From SZUA-36 sp964650905 (GTDB lineage Bacteria > Pseudomonadota > Gammaproteobacteria > Xanthomonadales > SZUA-36), in assembly GCA_964650905.1 (NCBI GenBank), contig CAZYVH010000015.1, positions 1 to 48,533 of the forward strand: DNA of 48,533 bases, given 5' to 3'. Both the position numbers and the translations under genes were made by a program. The number at the start of each line of letters is the position of its first letter. The first letter of the stretch is position 1. Below the pieces are notes generated by a model, which was not told the DNA's origin, ran no database searches, and saw only the letters and a list, made by a program, of their open reading frames with translations. Of this stretch, positions 32,342-40,662 are shown one piece after another.

Positions 32342-35194
32342 ATGAAGACCATCAGAATTCGCGGTGCCCGCACCCACAACCTGGCCAATATTGATCTCGA
32401 TTTACCACGCGATAAATTGATCGTGTTTACCGGCCTGTCCGGTTCCGGCAAGTCTTCTTTGGCATTTGACACCATTTATGCTGAAGGCCAGCGACGTTAT
32501 GTGGAATCCTTGTCAGCCTATGCGCGCCAATTCCTGTCGATGATGGAAAAGCCAGACATCGATCATATCGAAGGCCTGTCACCCGCTATTTCGATCGAAC
32601 AAAAATCGACCTCGCACAATCCTCGCTCCACGGTCGGAACGATCACCGAAATTTATGATTATCTGCGTCTGATGTTCGCACGTGTCGGCACGCCGCAGTG
32701 CCCCGACCATGGACAACCGCTGGAGGCCCAGACCATTAGCCAAATGGTAGACCAGATCATGGTATTACCCGAAGGTATCAAAATGATGCTGTTGGCCCCG
32801 GTTGTGCGTGATCGCAAGGGTGAACACGCACAGTTATTTGATGAGTTGCGGACCCAGGGTTATGTGCGTGTACGTGTGGATGGCAGGATTTATCCACTGG
32901 AAGATGTGCCAGACCTCGAATTGCGCCGTAAACACACCATTGAGGTCGTTATCGATCGTTTCAAAGTGAGACCGGAACTGAAACAGCGACTGGCCGAATC
33001 ATTGGAAACCGCGCTGGTACTCAGCGACGGATTGGCGCTGTTAACGCCGCTGGATACTGACAGCGACCAACCGGAAAAACTCTTCAGCTCGCGTTATTCT
33101 TGCGTGCATTGCGACTACAGTCTGCAGGAAGTCGAACCACGTATGTTCTCCTTCAACAATCCCAACGGAGCCTGCCCTGAATGTGATGGCCTGGGCCTGA
33201 GCCAGTTTTTTGACCCGGACCGCGTGGTCACCAATCCACAACTGAGCCTGGCCGGTGGTGCGGTCAGGGGCTGGGACCGGCGCAATGCCTACTACTTCCA
33301 GATCATCAAGGCGCTTTCGGATCATTACAAGTTTGACATTGATACCCCTTTTGAGGAACTGTCGGAAAAACATCGCAATATCATACTGCAGGGCAGCGGC
33401 GACGAAATCATCGAATTCACCTACTTCGGTGAACGCGGCACACAGAAACGCCGGCACGCCTTCGCCGGGGTCATTCCCAACCTCGAACGCCGTTACCGTG
33501 AGACCGATGCGCGTATCGTGCGCGAAGAATTATCCAAGTACATCTCACAAAAGCCTTGTCCGGAATGCCATGGCCTGCGTCTGAATCGCCAGGCCCGTCA
33601 TGTTTTCATTGCCGGAACCAGTCTGCCAACCATTACCGGCTGGCCGATCCAGCAATGTCTGTCATTTTTTGATAGCCTGAATTTAATCGGGCACAAAGGC
33701 GATATTGCCGCAAAAATTATCCGGGAAGTCCATCAGCGCCTTGAGTTCCTGGTCAATGTCGGTCTGGACTACCTGACACTGGATCGCAAGGCAGATACCC
33801 TTTCCGGTGGCGAGGCTCAACGTATCCGCCTGGCCAGTCAAATCGGCGCCGGTCTGGTCGGTGTGATGTACATACTGGACGAACCATCCATTGGCCTGCA
33901 TCAGCGTGATAACGCCCGTCTGCTGGCCACACTGACACGCTTGCGAGACCTTGGAAATACCGTCATTGTCGTGGAACACGATGAAGAAGCCATCCGCAAG
34001 GCAGACCACGTCGTGGACCTGGGACCAGGGGCCGGCATACATGGTGGTGAAGTTGTATTCACCGGCCGGCCACAAGACCTGGTCAACAACAATGCCACAC
34101 TAACCGGTCAATACCTGTCCGGAAAACTGGCCATCGAGGTCCCCACACAGCGCAACCCGGTGAACCCGCACGCTGTATTCAGACTGATCGGCGCCAGCGG
34201 TAATAACCTCAAACACGTGAAGCTGGAAATCCCGGTCGGTTTGTTGGTGTGTGTCACGGGTGTATCCGGTTCGGGCAAATCGACGTTAATCAATGACACC
34301 CTGCACCGTTTGGTGGCCCAGCAGTTGTATGACTCGTCTGCCCAGCCCGCACCTTTTGAAGCGTTTGAAAACCTTGATATGTTTGATAAGGTCGTTGACA
34401 TAGACCAGGCCCCCATAGGTCGCACTCCCCGTTCCAACCCGGCAACCTATACCGGCCTGTTTACGCCCATTCGTGATTTGTTTGCTGGTACACAGGAAGC
34501 CCGCTCACGCGGCTACAAACCGGGCCGTTTCAGTTTTAACGTCAAGGGTGGCCGCTGTGAGGCCTGCCGGGGCGATGGCCTGATTCGCGTTGAAATGCAC
34601 TTCCTGCCGGACATTTTTGTACCCTGTGATGTGTGCCACGGAAAACGTTACAACAGAGAGACACTGAGCACTCGCTACAAGGGCAGGAATATCCACGAAG
34701 TACTCGGTATGACCGTGGAGGACGCACTGGAATTTTTCGCAGCGGTGCCGGTAGTCGCACGCAAATTGCAAACATTGATGGATGTTGGTCTTTCTTACAT
34801 CACGCTGGGTCAGAGCGCGACAACTTTGTCCGGTGGGGAAGCACAGCGTATCAAACTGGCCAAGGAGTTATCCAAGCGCGATACCGGTAAGACACTCTAC
34901 ATACTCGATGAACCAACTACCGGTTTGCACTTTCACGACATCCGGCAATTACTTCAGGTGCTGCACCGTCTGCGTGACCATGGTAATACTGTGGTGGTCA
35001 TTGAACATAACCTGGATGTTATCAAGACCGCGGACTGGGTCATTGACCTTGGACCGGAGGGCGGCGACCGCGGTGGAGAGATCATCGCCACCGGCACACC
35101 TGAACAATTGGCCGGGATGCAACATTCCTATACGGGCCAATTTCTCAGCAAGCTGTTCGAACAGCGCAGAGCAAGCCACAAAAAATCAGCCTAG
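32342..35194 (+). CDS. uvrA: Excinuclease ABC subunit A
   Basis: UvrA recognises DNA lesions and loads UvrB in nucleotide excision repair. The 950-aa protein has two ABC ATPase modules: Walker A GLSGSGKSS and GVSGSGKST, signatures TLSGGEAQRIRLASQIG and TLSGGEAQRIKLAKELS. It also has two zinc sites (CVHCDYS with CPECDGLG; CEACRGDG with CDVCHG). The ATG at 32342 follows an in-frame TTG that is not needed. In Pseudomonas and relatives uvrA is divergent from MFS-ssb; here those genes are 14 kb away. Confidence 0.97.
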   Translation: MKTIRIRGARTHNLANIDLDLPRDKLIVFTGLSGSGKSSLAFDTIYAEGQRRYVESLSAYARQFLSMMEKPDIDHIEGLSPAISIEQKSTSHNPRSTVGTITEIYDYLRLMFARVGTPQCPDHGQPLEAQTISQMVDQIMVLPEGIKMMLLAPVVRDRKGEHAQLFDELRTQGYVRVRVDGRIYPLEDVPDLELRRKHTIEVVIDRFKVRPELKQRLAESLETALVLSDGLALLTPLDTDSDQPEKLFSSRYSCVHCDYSLQEVEPRMFSFNNPNGACPECDGLGLSQFFDPDRVVTNPQLSLAGGAVRGWDRRNAYYFQIIKALSDHYKFDIDTPFEELSEKHRNIILQGSGDEIIEFTYFGERGTQKRRHAFAGVIPNLERRYRETDARIVREELSKYISQKPCPECHGLRLNRQARHVFIAGTSLPTITGWPIQQCLSFFDSLNLIGHKGDIAAKIIREVHQRLEFLVNVGLDYLTLDRKADTLSGGEAQRIRLASQIGAGLVGVMYILDEPSIGLHQRDNARLLATLTRLRDLGNTVIVVEHDEEAIRKADHVVDLGPGAGIHGGEVVFTGRPQDLVNNNATLTGQYLSGKLAIEVPTQRNPVNPHAVFRLIGASGNNLKHVKLEIPVGLLVCVTGVSGSGKSTLINDTLHRLVAQQLYDSSAQPAPFEAFENLDMFDKVVDIDQAPIGRTPRSNPATYTGLFTPIRDLFAGTQEARSRGYKPGRFSFNVKGGRCEACRGDGLIRVEMHFLPDIFVPCDVCHGKRYNRETLSTRYKGRNIHEVLGMTVEDALEFFAAVPVVARKLQTLMDVGLSYITLGQSATTLSGGEAQRIKLAKELSKRDTGKTLYILDEPTTGLHFHDIRQLLQVLHRLRDHGNTVVVIEHNLDVIKTADWVIDLGPEGGDRGGEIIATGTPEQLAGMQHSYTGQFLSKLFEQRRASHKKSA

Positions 35195-35209
35195 TGTACC
35201 CGGGGGGTA
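35194..35209. terminator. Small hairpin after uvrA
   Basis: GTACCC and GGGTAC, separated by about 3 nt of G, form a 6-bp stem directly after the uvrA stop, between two convergent genes. No T-run follows, so termination is uncertain. Confidence 0.25.
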
Positions 35210-35234
35210 CCCGACAGGCTCCCAGGCCATTTTT

Positions 35235-35627
35235 TCAATAGTCATAGCCATAGGGGTAAATGTAGGGGCGAACCCGGTATACAGACCGCGGGTACACAAT
35301 GACTGACGCGTAGGCAGGGTATCGATAACGTGGGTAATTGGGCTGTGGGTACAGACCGTAAAAACCGCGTGCGTAGCGACCGTCACGATAGTGATGTCTG
35401 GGGTAGCTGCGATAACCATACCATTGGTAGCCATATGATTGATGATGGTGACCATGTTGTTTATGATGACCACCACCGTGACGGCTGCTGTAATGATTTC
35501 TACTGTAGTGATCCTGGTGGCCCCCGTTATGATGGCCGTAGCCATTTGCCAATGCGGGTGTATTGACGAGCAGAACCATGCTTATCAGGATCAGGGCGGG
35601 GAATAAAATTTTGCGCGTACGGGTCAT
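35235..35627 (-). CDS. Secreted His/Tyr/Gly-rich small protein
   Basis: I recognise no family with certainty. The 130-aa product has a clear Sec signal (ILFPALILISMVLLVNTPALA), then about 100 residues dominated by His, Tyr, Gly, Arg and Pro, including GGGHHKQHGHHHQ and a Tyr/Pro/Arg-rich end (RPYIYPYGYDY). The composition suggests metal binding or a matrix-like periplasmic or surface protein. Many proteobacterial genomes carry similar signal-plus-HY-rich proteins. GGAG precedes the ATG. It is divergent from the enoyl-CoA isomerase gene. Confidence 0.75.
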   Translation of the reverse strand: MTRTRKILFPALILISMVLLVNTPALANGYGHHNGGHQDHYSRNHYSSRHGGGHHKQHGHHHQSYGYQWYGYRSYPRHHYRDGRYARGFYGLYPQPNYPRYRYPAYASVIVYPRSVYRVRPYIYPYGYDY

Positions 35628-35702
35628 GTTGTTGGCTCCATTTCATTTTCAGGTTTACAGTTTGCAACAACCGCGCTGAATTAGCGCTGAACAGGAGAAC
35701 GC

Positions 35703-36458
35703 ATGCTCAATATCACAGACCACGACAGAATTCGCGAAATATGTCTTGCCCGTCCACCTGTCAACGCCCTTAACTCCAAATTGGTGGAGCTGTTGACCCG
35801 CTCAATTAAGCAAGCACAGTCAGAGTGCGATGCCGTCGTATTATCCGGTAGGGATGGCTTGTTTTCAGCCGGTTTGGACGTGGTTGAATTGATGCAATAT
35901 GACCGCAACGGCATGACAGGCTTCTGGACGGCATTTTTTGAATTACTACGCACCACAGCGTGTTCACCGGTGCCCGTGGCCGCTGCCATCACCGGCCACT
36001 CCCCGGCGGGCGGTGCGGTAATCTGCCTGATGTGTGATTACCGGGTCATGAACCGTGGGGATTACCGTATCGGTTTGAATGAAACCCGTGTCGGCCTGAT
36101 CATACCGCCGGTGCTGCATAACACTATGGCACGATTGACCGGTCCCAGGGTAGCAGAGCATATGCTGGTGGCTGGTGCGCTGGTGGATTCAGAAGAAGCC
36201 TTCAGGGTTGGCTTGGTGGATGCATTGGAAACGGGGCATGCAGCAACCATCGAACATGCCATAAAATGGTGCGAGAACCTGTTGTCTCTACCGCGGCATT
36301 CCATGCTCGGAAATCGTGCGTGCGCCCGTGCAAACTTTAAAAAGGAATTTGCTGCTTATACCACTGATGGCGTCCGGGCTTTTGTAGACACGTGGTTCTC
36401 AGATGAAACGCAAAAGGTATTACAAGCCTTGGTGGCGCAATTAAAGAACCGGTCGTGA
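35703..36458 (+). CDS. Enoyl-CoA hydratase/isomerase family protein, ECI1-like
   Basis: The 251-aa crotonase-fold protein has the oxyanion-hole segments GLFSAGLD (52-59) and GHSPAGG (98-104). Glu127 in GLNETRVGLIIPP sits at the catalytic Glu of mitochondrial delta3-delta2-enoyl-CoA isomerase, and the hydratase-specific first Glu is not evident. This favours isomerisation of unsaturated fatty acyl-CoA. It stands alone, AGGAGAAC before the ATG; its 3' end overlaps the convergent sulfurtransferase gene by 18 bp. Confidence 0.85.
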   Translation: MLNITDHDRIREICLARPPVNALNSKLVELLTRSIKQAQSECDAVVLSGRDGLFSAGLDVVELMQYDRNGMTGFWTAFFELLRTTACSPVPVAAAITGHSPAGGAVICLMCDYRVMNRGDYRIGLNETRVGLIIPPVLHNTMARLTGPRVAEHMLVAGALVDSEEAFRVGLVDALETGHAATIEHAIKWCENLLSLPRHSMLGNRACARANFKKEFAAYTTDGVRAFVDTWFSDETQKVLQALVAQLKNRS

Positions 36459-37283
36459 ACGGTCCTGTATCCACTCACTCCATGAACCCACATACAAGCT
36501 CGCACCGGTAAAGCCAGCCATTTCGGCCGCCAGCAGGTTGTGGCAGGCCGTCACCCCGGATCCACACATATGCACCACCGCTTCTGCGCCCTGGCCTGTG
36601 TGTAATGAAGCCATGCCGGCACGGATAACCGACGGGCTTTTGAACGAACCGTCTTTTTCAAGATTATTGTCAAACGGATAATTGACCGCACCCGGGATAT
36701 GACCGGCCACGGCATCAATGGGCTCGATCCCGCCTGCAAAGCGCCTGGCAGCGCGGGCATCAATCAGTGTAATTCGTTTTTCACTCAACCCCTCGACAAC
36801 CTCCGCGGTACTCAATACCATTTCTTTTTGGGCCCTAAGGTTTGTGAAAGCCTGTGGTTGTGGTTGCACCGGGCCATGTTCCATTGCCAGCCCGGCTAGC
36901 AGCCAGGCATTGATCCCACCGTCGAGCAATGCAGCATTTTCATGGCCAAAATACCGCATCAACCACCACAAACGTGCGGCGATGGCCCCACCGGCATCAT
37001 CATACGCCACCAGCATTTTACCCGGGCGCCAACCGGAGCGGGCCAAAAATGTGGCAAACCTGTCCGGTTCCGGTAACGGGTGGCGGCCACTTCCGGCACA
37101 CACGGAACCAGCCAGGTCATGGTCGAGGTCGGCGTAGATCGAGGTCGGAATGTGCTCATCAAGATAGGCCTTAAGGCCTTCATCGGGTTGCATAAGACTG
37201 AAACGGCAATCAAAAACCACGCAATCGTGTTGCTTTAAACGTGTGTTAAGTTCCTCAGCGGAAATCAATAAATTCTGTGACAT
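36441..37283 (-). CDS. sseA: 3-mercaptopyruvate sulfurtransferase
   Basis: A tandem-rhodanese enzyme that moves sulfur from 3-mercaptopyruvate to thiol acceptors. The 280-aa protein has two rhodanese domains; the active-site loop is CGSGVTAC with Cys240, the form typical of mercaptopyruvate rather than thiosulfate sulfurtransferase. Other marks are DCRFSL (25-30), HIPTSIYADLD and DGGINAW. It lies 25 nt upstream of the Nudix gene's stop on the same strand, so the two may share a transcript. Confidence 0.92.
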   Translation of the reverse strand: MSQNLLISAEELNTRLKQHDCVVFDCRFSLMQPDEGLKAYLDEHIPTSIYADLDHDLAGSVCAGSGRHPLPEPDRFATFLARSGWRPGKMLVAYDDAGGAIAARLWWLMRYFGHENAALLDGGINAWLLAGLAMEHGPVQPQPQAFTNLRAQKEMVLSTAEVVEGLSEKRITLIDARAARRFAGGIEPIDAVAGHIPGAVNYPFDNNLEKDGSFKSPSVIRAGMASLHTGQGAEAVVHMCGSGVTACHNLLAAEMAGFTGASLYVGSWSEWIQDRSRPVL

Positions 37284-37308
37284 GGCGATAAATGATAAAA
37301 ATTAATCT

Positions 37309-37944
37309 TCAGCGGCGTGCCGCCGTCTCAATGTTGTCGGTCGAAGCTTGCATGCGATTGCCCAGATTGAGCAAAATAGCCGCCGTCACACCCCAAATCC
37401 TGTGATCCTGCCACTCGAGGCTTGAAATGACAACGTGCTGTTTACCACGCAGAACCTTTTCGTGGCTATAGCGTTCGCGGTCAACGGCCACCTCAAGGGG
37501 CACGGTAAACACTTCCGCGACCTCTCTTGAATCAAGATTCCACGTGAATGACGACTTGACCAGCCCCACAACCGGCAAAACACGATAATCGGAAATCGTA
37601 TCCAAACGGTCAAGAAAACCCAGTGGGGATACTTCGGATGCATGCAGGCCAATTTCTTCTTCCGCTTCACGCAACGCGGTGAAAACGGCGGAACGATCCG
37701 TCTGCTCCATCTGGCCTCCGGGGAAACTGACTTGTCCAGGATGTTGTTTTAATAAACTGGAACGCACGGTCAAAACGATATCAGGTTTTGGTTTATCGAG
37801 AACGGGAACAAGTACCGCTGCCGTTCGGTTAGGCCTGGCGTTGTGACTGTCGGGTCCTCGCCAGACCCTGATCCTCAGTCCTGCAACACCCGCGTCAAAG
37901 GGTGAAACAGCCCTTAGTAATGAAGTGTGTAGATCGGTTACCAT
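37309..37944 (-). CDS. Nudix hydrolase, CoA pyrophosphatase type
   Basis: The 211-aa protein has the CoA-type sequence LKQHPGQVSFPGGQM followed by a Nudix box ending LREAEEEIGL, the combination seen in NudL/YeaB enzymes, which split CoA into phosphopantetheine and ADP. The ATG at 37944 directly abuts the T-run of the terminator of the FKBP gene, leaving no room for a ribosome-binding site of its own. The gene may be read by leaderless or read-through initiation, or begin at a downstream codon. Confidence 0.88.
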   Translation of the reverse strand: MVTDLHTSLLRAVSPFDAGVAGLRIRVWRGPDSHNARPNRTAAVLVPVLDKPKPDIVLTVRSSLLKQHPGQVSFPGGQMEQTDRSAVFTALREAEEEIGLHASEVSPLGFLDRLDTISDYRVLPVVGLVKSSFTWNLDSREVAEVFTVPLEVAVDRERYSHEKVLRGKQHVVISSLEWQDHRIWGVTAAILLNLGNRMQASTDNIETAARR

Positions 37945-37977
37945 AAAAAAAGCCGGACAGTCAAAACCATCCGGCTT
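37945..37977 (-). terminator. Rho-independent terminator of the FKBP isomerase gene
   Basis: On the minus strand AAGCCGGA and TCCGGCTT form an 8-bp stem with a 12-nt loop and end in TTTTTTT (37951-37945), 8 nt after the FKBP stop codon. The T-run is followed at once by the ATG of the Nudix gene. Confidence 0.9.
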
Positions 37978-37985
37978 ACGTAATC

Positions 37986-38666
37986 TTACTCGACGATCTC
38001 GACCAGCTTCAGGTCAAAAGTTAATGCCTCGTTCGGCCCCACCGGCGGGTTGCCACGTGCACCAAACGCTAACTCAGGTGGAACAAAGATCTGCCAGGTT
38101 GAGCCCTGCTTCATCAACGGCAACACCTCCTGCCAGCCCTTCAGGACAGAATTGACCGCAAATTCCTCCGGAGTACCACGCGCGAATGAACTGTCAAACT
38201 CGTGTCCGTCCATTTTTGAACCACGGTAGTGAACACGGACCTTGCTGTCCATTGAAGGACGTGGGCCATCGCCTTCCTCAATAATACGGTACTGGACACC
38301 ACTGGGGAGTGCAACAATTCCTGTTTTGGCTTTGTTGCTCTCAAGAAATGCCTCGCTCTTGACCTGATTGTCTTCAGACAGCTTCTTGAACTGAGCAACT
38401 TGTTCGGCCCTCACTTTTTCCTGCAACGCGGTCAACAGCTTTTTCATTTCATCTGGCGCAACCTGCGGTTCTTTCTCAGCCACGATGTCACGGACGGCCG
38501 CAATCAGTGATTCGACGTCAAACTCTGTGCTGCGACGTTTGATGTCCGCACCAATATCCCAACCAACTGCATAGCTGAGTTTGCCCTTATCAGATGTCAC
38601 ATCCTGAGCCAGGGCAGAACCCGAGGCCAGCATGACTAATAGTATTAACGCGAAACTGGATCGCAT
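37986..38666 (-). CDS. FKBP-type peptidyl-prolyl isomerase, periplasmic (FkpA/Mip-like)
   Basis: Periplasmic protein-folding enzyme. The 226-aa protein has a Sec signal (MRSSFALILLVMLASGSALA), an N-terminal helical dimerisation domain (KLSYAVGWDIGADIKRR to about 105) and an FKBP domain (VQYRIIEEGDG, VRVHYRGSKMDGHEFDSS, VPPELAFGARG). A GGAGG site lies upstream and a strong terminator follows. It is separated from the psp operon by 380 bp containing a small ORF and a sigma-54 promoter. Confidence 0.93.
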   Translation of the reverse strand: MRSSFALILLVMLASGSALAQDVTSDKGKLSYAVGWDIGADIKRRSTEFDVESLIAAVRDIVAEKEPQVAPDEMKKLLTALQEKVRAEQVAQFKKLSEDNQVKSEAFLESNKAKTGIVALPSGVQYRIIEEGDGPRPSMDSKVRVHYRGSKMDGHEFDSSFARGTPEEFAVNSVLKGWQEVLPLMKQGSTWQIFVPPELAFGARGNPPVGPNEALTFDLKLVEIVE

Positions 38667-38733
38667 TGTTTGTTCCTCCAGAGGTTAATGTTCGCCGACT
38701 CAACGCCGGGCCAATAAATAAAAGGAGGCTATT

Positions 38734-38913
38734 CTACAGGAGCAGCCAACGATATGTAATGCCCCGATGTACTTCAGGGCCCGTCCGATAGACTGAAAAA
38801 TGACCTCCGGGTTCAATTTTACTCAACAGCTTGTCTTTATCCAATTGCCACCACAAGGGCGGTCGGGCAATAATTAATTTCAACCACCTGTTGGTGTATT
38901 TCACCAAATCCAT
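38734..38913 (-). CDS. Possible 59-aa basic small protein
   Basis: An uninterrupted 59-codon frame from ATG 38913 to TAG 38736-38734 lies in the otherwise empty 38667-39046 stretch. The product is basic and aromatic: it begins MDLVKYTNRWLKLIIARPPL, continues WWQLDKDKLLSKIEP, and ends GITYRWLLL. GGGA lies about 8 nt before the ATG. I do not recognise it. It would be cotranscribed ahead of the FKBP gene if both are read from an upstream promoter. Confidence 0.4.
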   Translation of the reverse strand: MDLVKYTNRWLKLIIARPPLWWQLDKDKLLSKIEPGGHFSVYRTGPEVHRGITYRWLLL

Positions 38914-38989
38914 GGTGCTGTCCCGGCGTACTAATCATTGAAATGAGTTTATATTCCTATAAATCATAGCGTTATATGTTTATTTCACG

Positions 38990-39006
38990 TTGGCACGAAG
39001 GATGCA
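38990..39006 (+). promoter_or_regulatory. Sigma-54 promoter of the psp operon
   Basis: TTGGCACGAAGGATGCA matches the -24/-12 consensus with exact GG-N10-GC spacing (GG 38992-38993, GC 39004-39005). The start site would be about 39017, giving a leader of about 30 nt before pspA. The psp operon of enterobacteria is driven by sigma-54 and the activator PspF, so the match fits the gene it precedes. The AT-rich stretch upstream (38930-38985) may hold the activator sites. Confidence 0.85.
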
Positions 39007-39046
39007 TTTATATCCATGACAGAATTGAACGCAGGAGCAAAACCCA

Positions 39047-39760
39047 ATGAGTATATTTTCCAGATTCACCGATATTATCAATGCAAATATCAACGCGCTG
39101 CTGGAAAAAGCTGAGGATCCGGAAAAAATTATCCGTCTGATGATCCAGGAAATGGAAGACACGCTGGTGGAGATTCGTTCAGCCGCCGCCAAGTGTATCG
39201 CCGACCGCAAGGAACAAAACCGTTACCACGAATTCCTACAGCGCCAACAGAAGGAATGGGCCAGCCGCGCCGAGCTGGCCGTTCGTCAGGGTCGTGAAGA
39301 CCTGGCCAGGGCGGCACTGGCAGAAAAACAGGTGCTCTGTGATGAAGCAGAACAGGTCCAGCATGAATTAAATATGCTTAATGGACAACTGGAGAAATTC
39401 AATTCAGACATCACCCAGTTGCAAAGCAAGCTGACCGATGCAAAAACCCGCCAGCGCAGTATCGTTATACGCCATAAGACCGCTTCCTCACAACTGGCGG
39501 CCCGTAAACATATCCATGATGACAAAATTGATGAAATGCTGTTCAGGTTTGAAAATGCCGAACGCCGCATCGACCGGGTCGAAGCACAGGGCGAATCCCT
39601 GGACATCGGCCGCCGCAAAGGCCTGGCTGAGGAAATTGCCGGACTCGAGGATGATGACCGCGTTGAAGATGCACTCAACGCGCTAAAAGCAAAAGTTAAG
39701 ACGCCGGTGGACGAAAAGCCGGATACCGATACAGGCAACAAACCTTCAGGGGAGAAATAG
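39047..39760 (+). CDS. pspA: Phage shock protein A
   Basis: PspA is a peripheral membrane ESCRT-III-like protein that preserves envelope integrity and, in enterobacteria, inhibits PspF. The 237-aa protein starts MSIFSRFTDIINANINALLEKAEDPEKIIRLMIQEME, broken here as SRFTDIINANINALLEK and IRLMIQEMEDTL, the amphipathic N-terminal helix and hairpin, and is almost wholly coiled-coil afterwards, with AERRIDRVEAQGE near 170. AGGAG precedes the ATG. It leads pspA-pspB-pspC. Confidence 0.95.
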   Translation: MSIFSRFTDIINANINALLEKAEDPEKIIRLMIQEMEDTLVEIRSAAAKCIADRKEQNRYHEFLQRQQKEWASRAELAVRQGREDLARAALAEKQVLCDEAEQVQHELNMLNGQLEKFNSDITQLQSKLTDAKTRQRSIVIRHKTASSQLAARKHIHDDKIDEMLFRFENAERRIDRVEAQGESLDIGRRKGLAEEIAGLEDDDRVEDALNALKAKVKTPVDEKPDTDTGNKPSGEK

Positions 39761-39761
39761 A

Positions 39762-39983
39762 ATGTCAGAAGTCATTCCAATTCTATTGCTTACAGTGTGT
39801 GCCCCGCTGTGGATTATCTTTCATTACATAACAAAGATGAAAACCGCCAAGGGTTTGACACCTGAGGATGAGAAAATGTTGACAGATGTGTGGGAATCCA
39901 CCAAGAAAATGGAAGACCGCATCCAGACCCTGGAACGCATCCTGGACATAGAATCACCCAGTTGGAGACAACGTCATGAGTGA
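39762..39983 (+). CDS. pspB: Phage shock protein B
   Basis: PspB is a small inner-membrane protein that senses stress with PspC and recruits PspA. The 73-aa protein has one N-terminal transmembrane helix (IPILLLTVCAPLWIIFHYIT), then a leucine-zipper-like coil (DEKMLTDVWESTKKMEDRI). It begins one base after the pspA stop and overlaps pspC by 8 nt. Confidence 0.93.
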   Translation: MSEVIPILLLTVCAPLWIIFHYITKMKTAKGLTPEDEKMLTDVWESTKKMEDRIQTLERILDIESPSWRQRHE

Positions 39984-40392
39984 TCTTTATGAACGTAGAA
40001 ATCCACACCGGCTTTACCGTGACAAGGACAATGCCATATTGACGGGCGTGTGTGCCGGGCTGGCTGACTATTTTGGTCTCAACCGCAGAGGTTTGAGATT
40101 GATTATGGTTTTTTGCACATTTTTCTTTTTTCCATTCATGGTGCCAGCCTATGTCATTCTCACCATCATCCTGCCGGTGAAACCACAGGATCTGTATAAG
40201 GACGACAGCCAGGAAAAATTTTGGCGTGGCGTGAGCATGGCGCCATCGGATGTATTCAGCAACCTCAGCCATCGCTTCAGGGAACTGGATCAACGACTGC
40301 AAAAAATGGAGGCTTTTGTAACTTCACGTGAGTTTTCCATGGACCGTGAATTGGGTCGTAATCCAAACGGATCCGGCGGAACACATCAATGA
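39976..40392 (+). CDS. pspC: Phage shock protein C
   Basis: PspC is an inner-membrane stress sensor acting with PspB. The 138-aa protein has the PspC domain (NAILTGVCAGLADYFGLNRR), one long hydrophobic segment (RLIMVFCTFFFFPFMVPAYV and on, about 38-63) and a C-terminal coil ending EFSMDRELG. Its start lies inside pspB. No pspF regulator gene is adjacent; the divergent side is occupied by an FKBP gene. Confidence 0.93.
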   Translation: MSDLYERRNPHRLYRDKDNAILTGVCAGLADYFGLNRRGLRLIMVFCTFFFFPFMVPAYVILTIILPVKPQDLYKDDSQEKFWRGVSMAPSDVFSNLSHRFRELDQRLQKMEAFVTSREFSMDRELGRNPNGSGGTHQ

Positions 40393-40507
40393 ATGCGGTT
40401 AAACGAGATATAAAGGCGTCAGACTGTAACGAAACGACCATTCAACGCGTCAACTTTAGTACCAGTGAACGGTCTTTGTAAGTATCAGGATAAAAGGATT
40501 ACACAAC

Positions 40508-40648
40508 ATGAATCAAATCAAAACCAACAACAGCGGGGAACTGGCTCAAACCGCACCTTTATTTGCATCAAGCTGGTTGGCATTGTTTGACCTGCTCTAC
40601 AGCTATTTCATCGACCGTCGGTCCGCTCAGGCTGAGGTCGACCACTGA
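40508..40648 (+). CDS. Small 46-aa ORF at the end of the psp operon
   Basis: An ATG at 40508 with AAGGA about 10 nt upstream opens a 46-codon frame ending at TGA 40646-40648. The product has a polar start (MNQIKTNNSGELAQTA), a hydrophobic amphipathic middle (PLFASSWLALFDLLYSYFI) and a polar tail (DRRSAQAEVDH). It lies 115 nt after pspC on the same strand and is not related to E. coli PspD as far as I can see. It may be a membrane-bound accessory of the Psp response. Confidence 0.5.
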   Translation: MNQIKTNNSGELAQTAPLFASSWLALFDLLYSYFIDRRSAQAEVDH

Positions 40649-40662
40649 GAATATCGGCCAGC

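Noticed and set aside
40389..40481. 30-codon frame starting in the pspC stop (ATGA)
   Set aside because: Very short, polar, no hydrophobic or conserved pattern; the overlap may be chance. The 46-codon frame after it is the better candidate.
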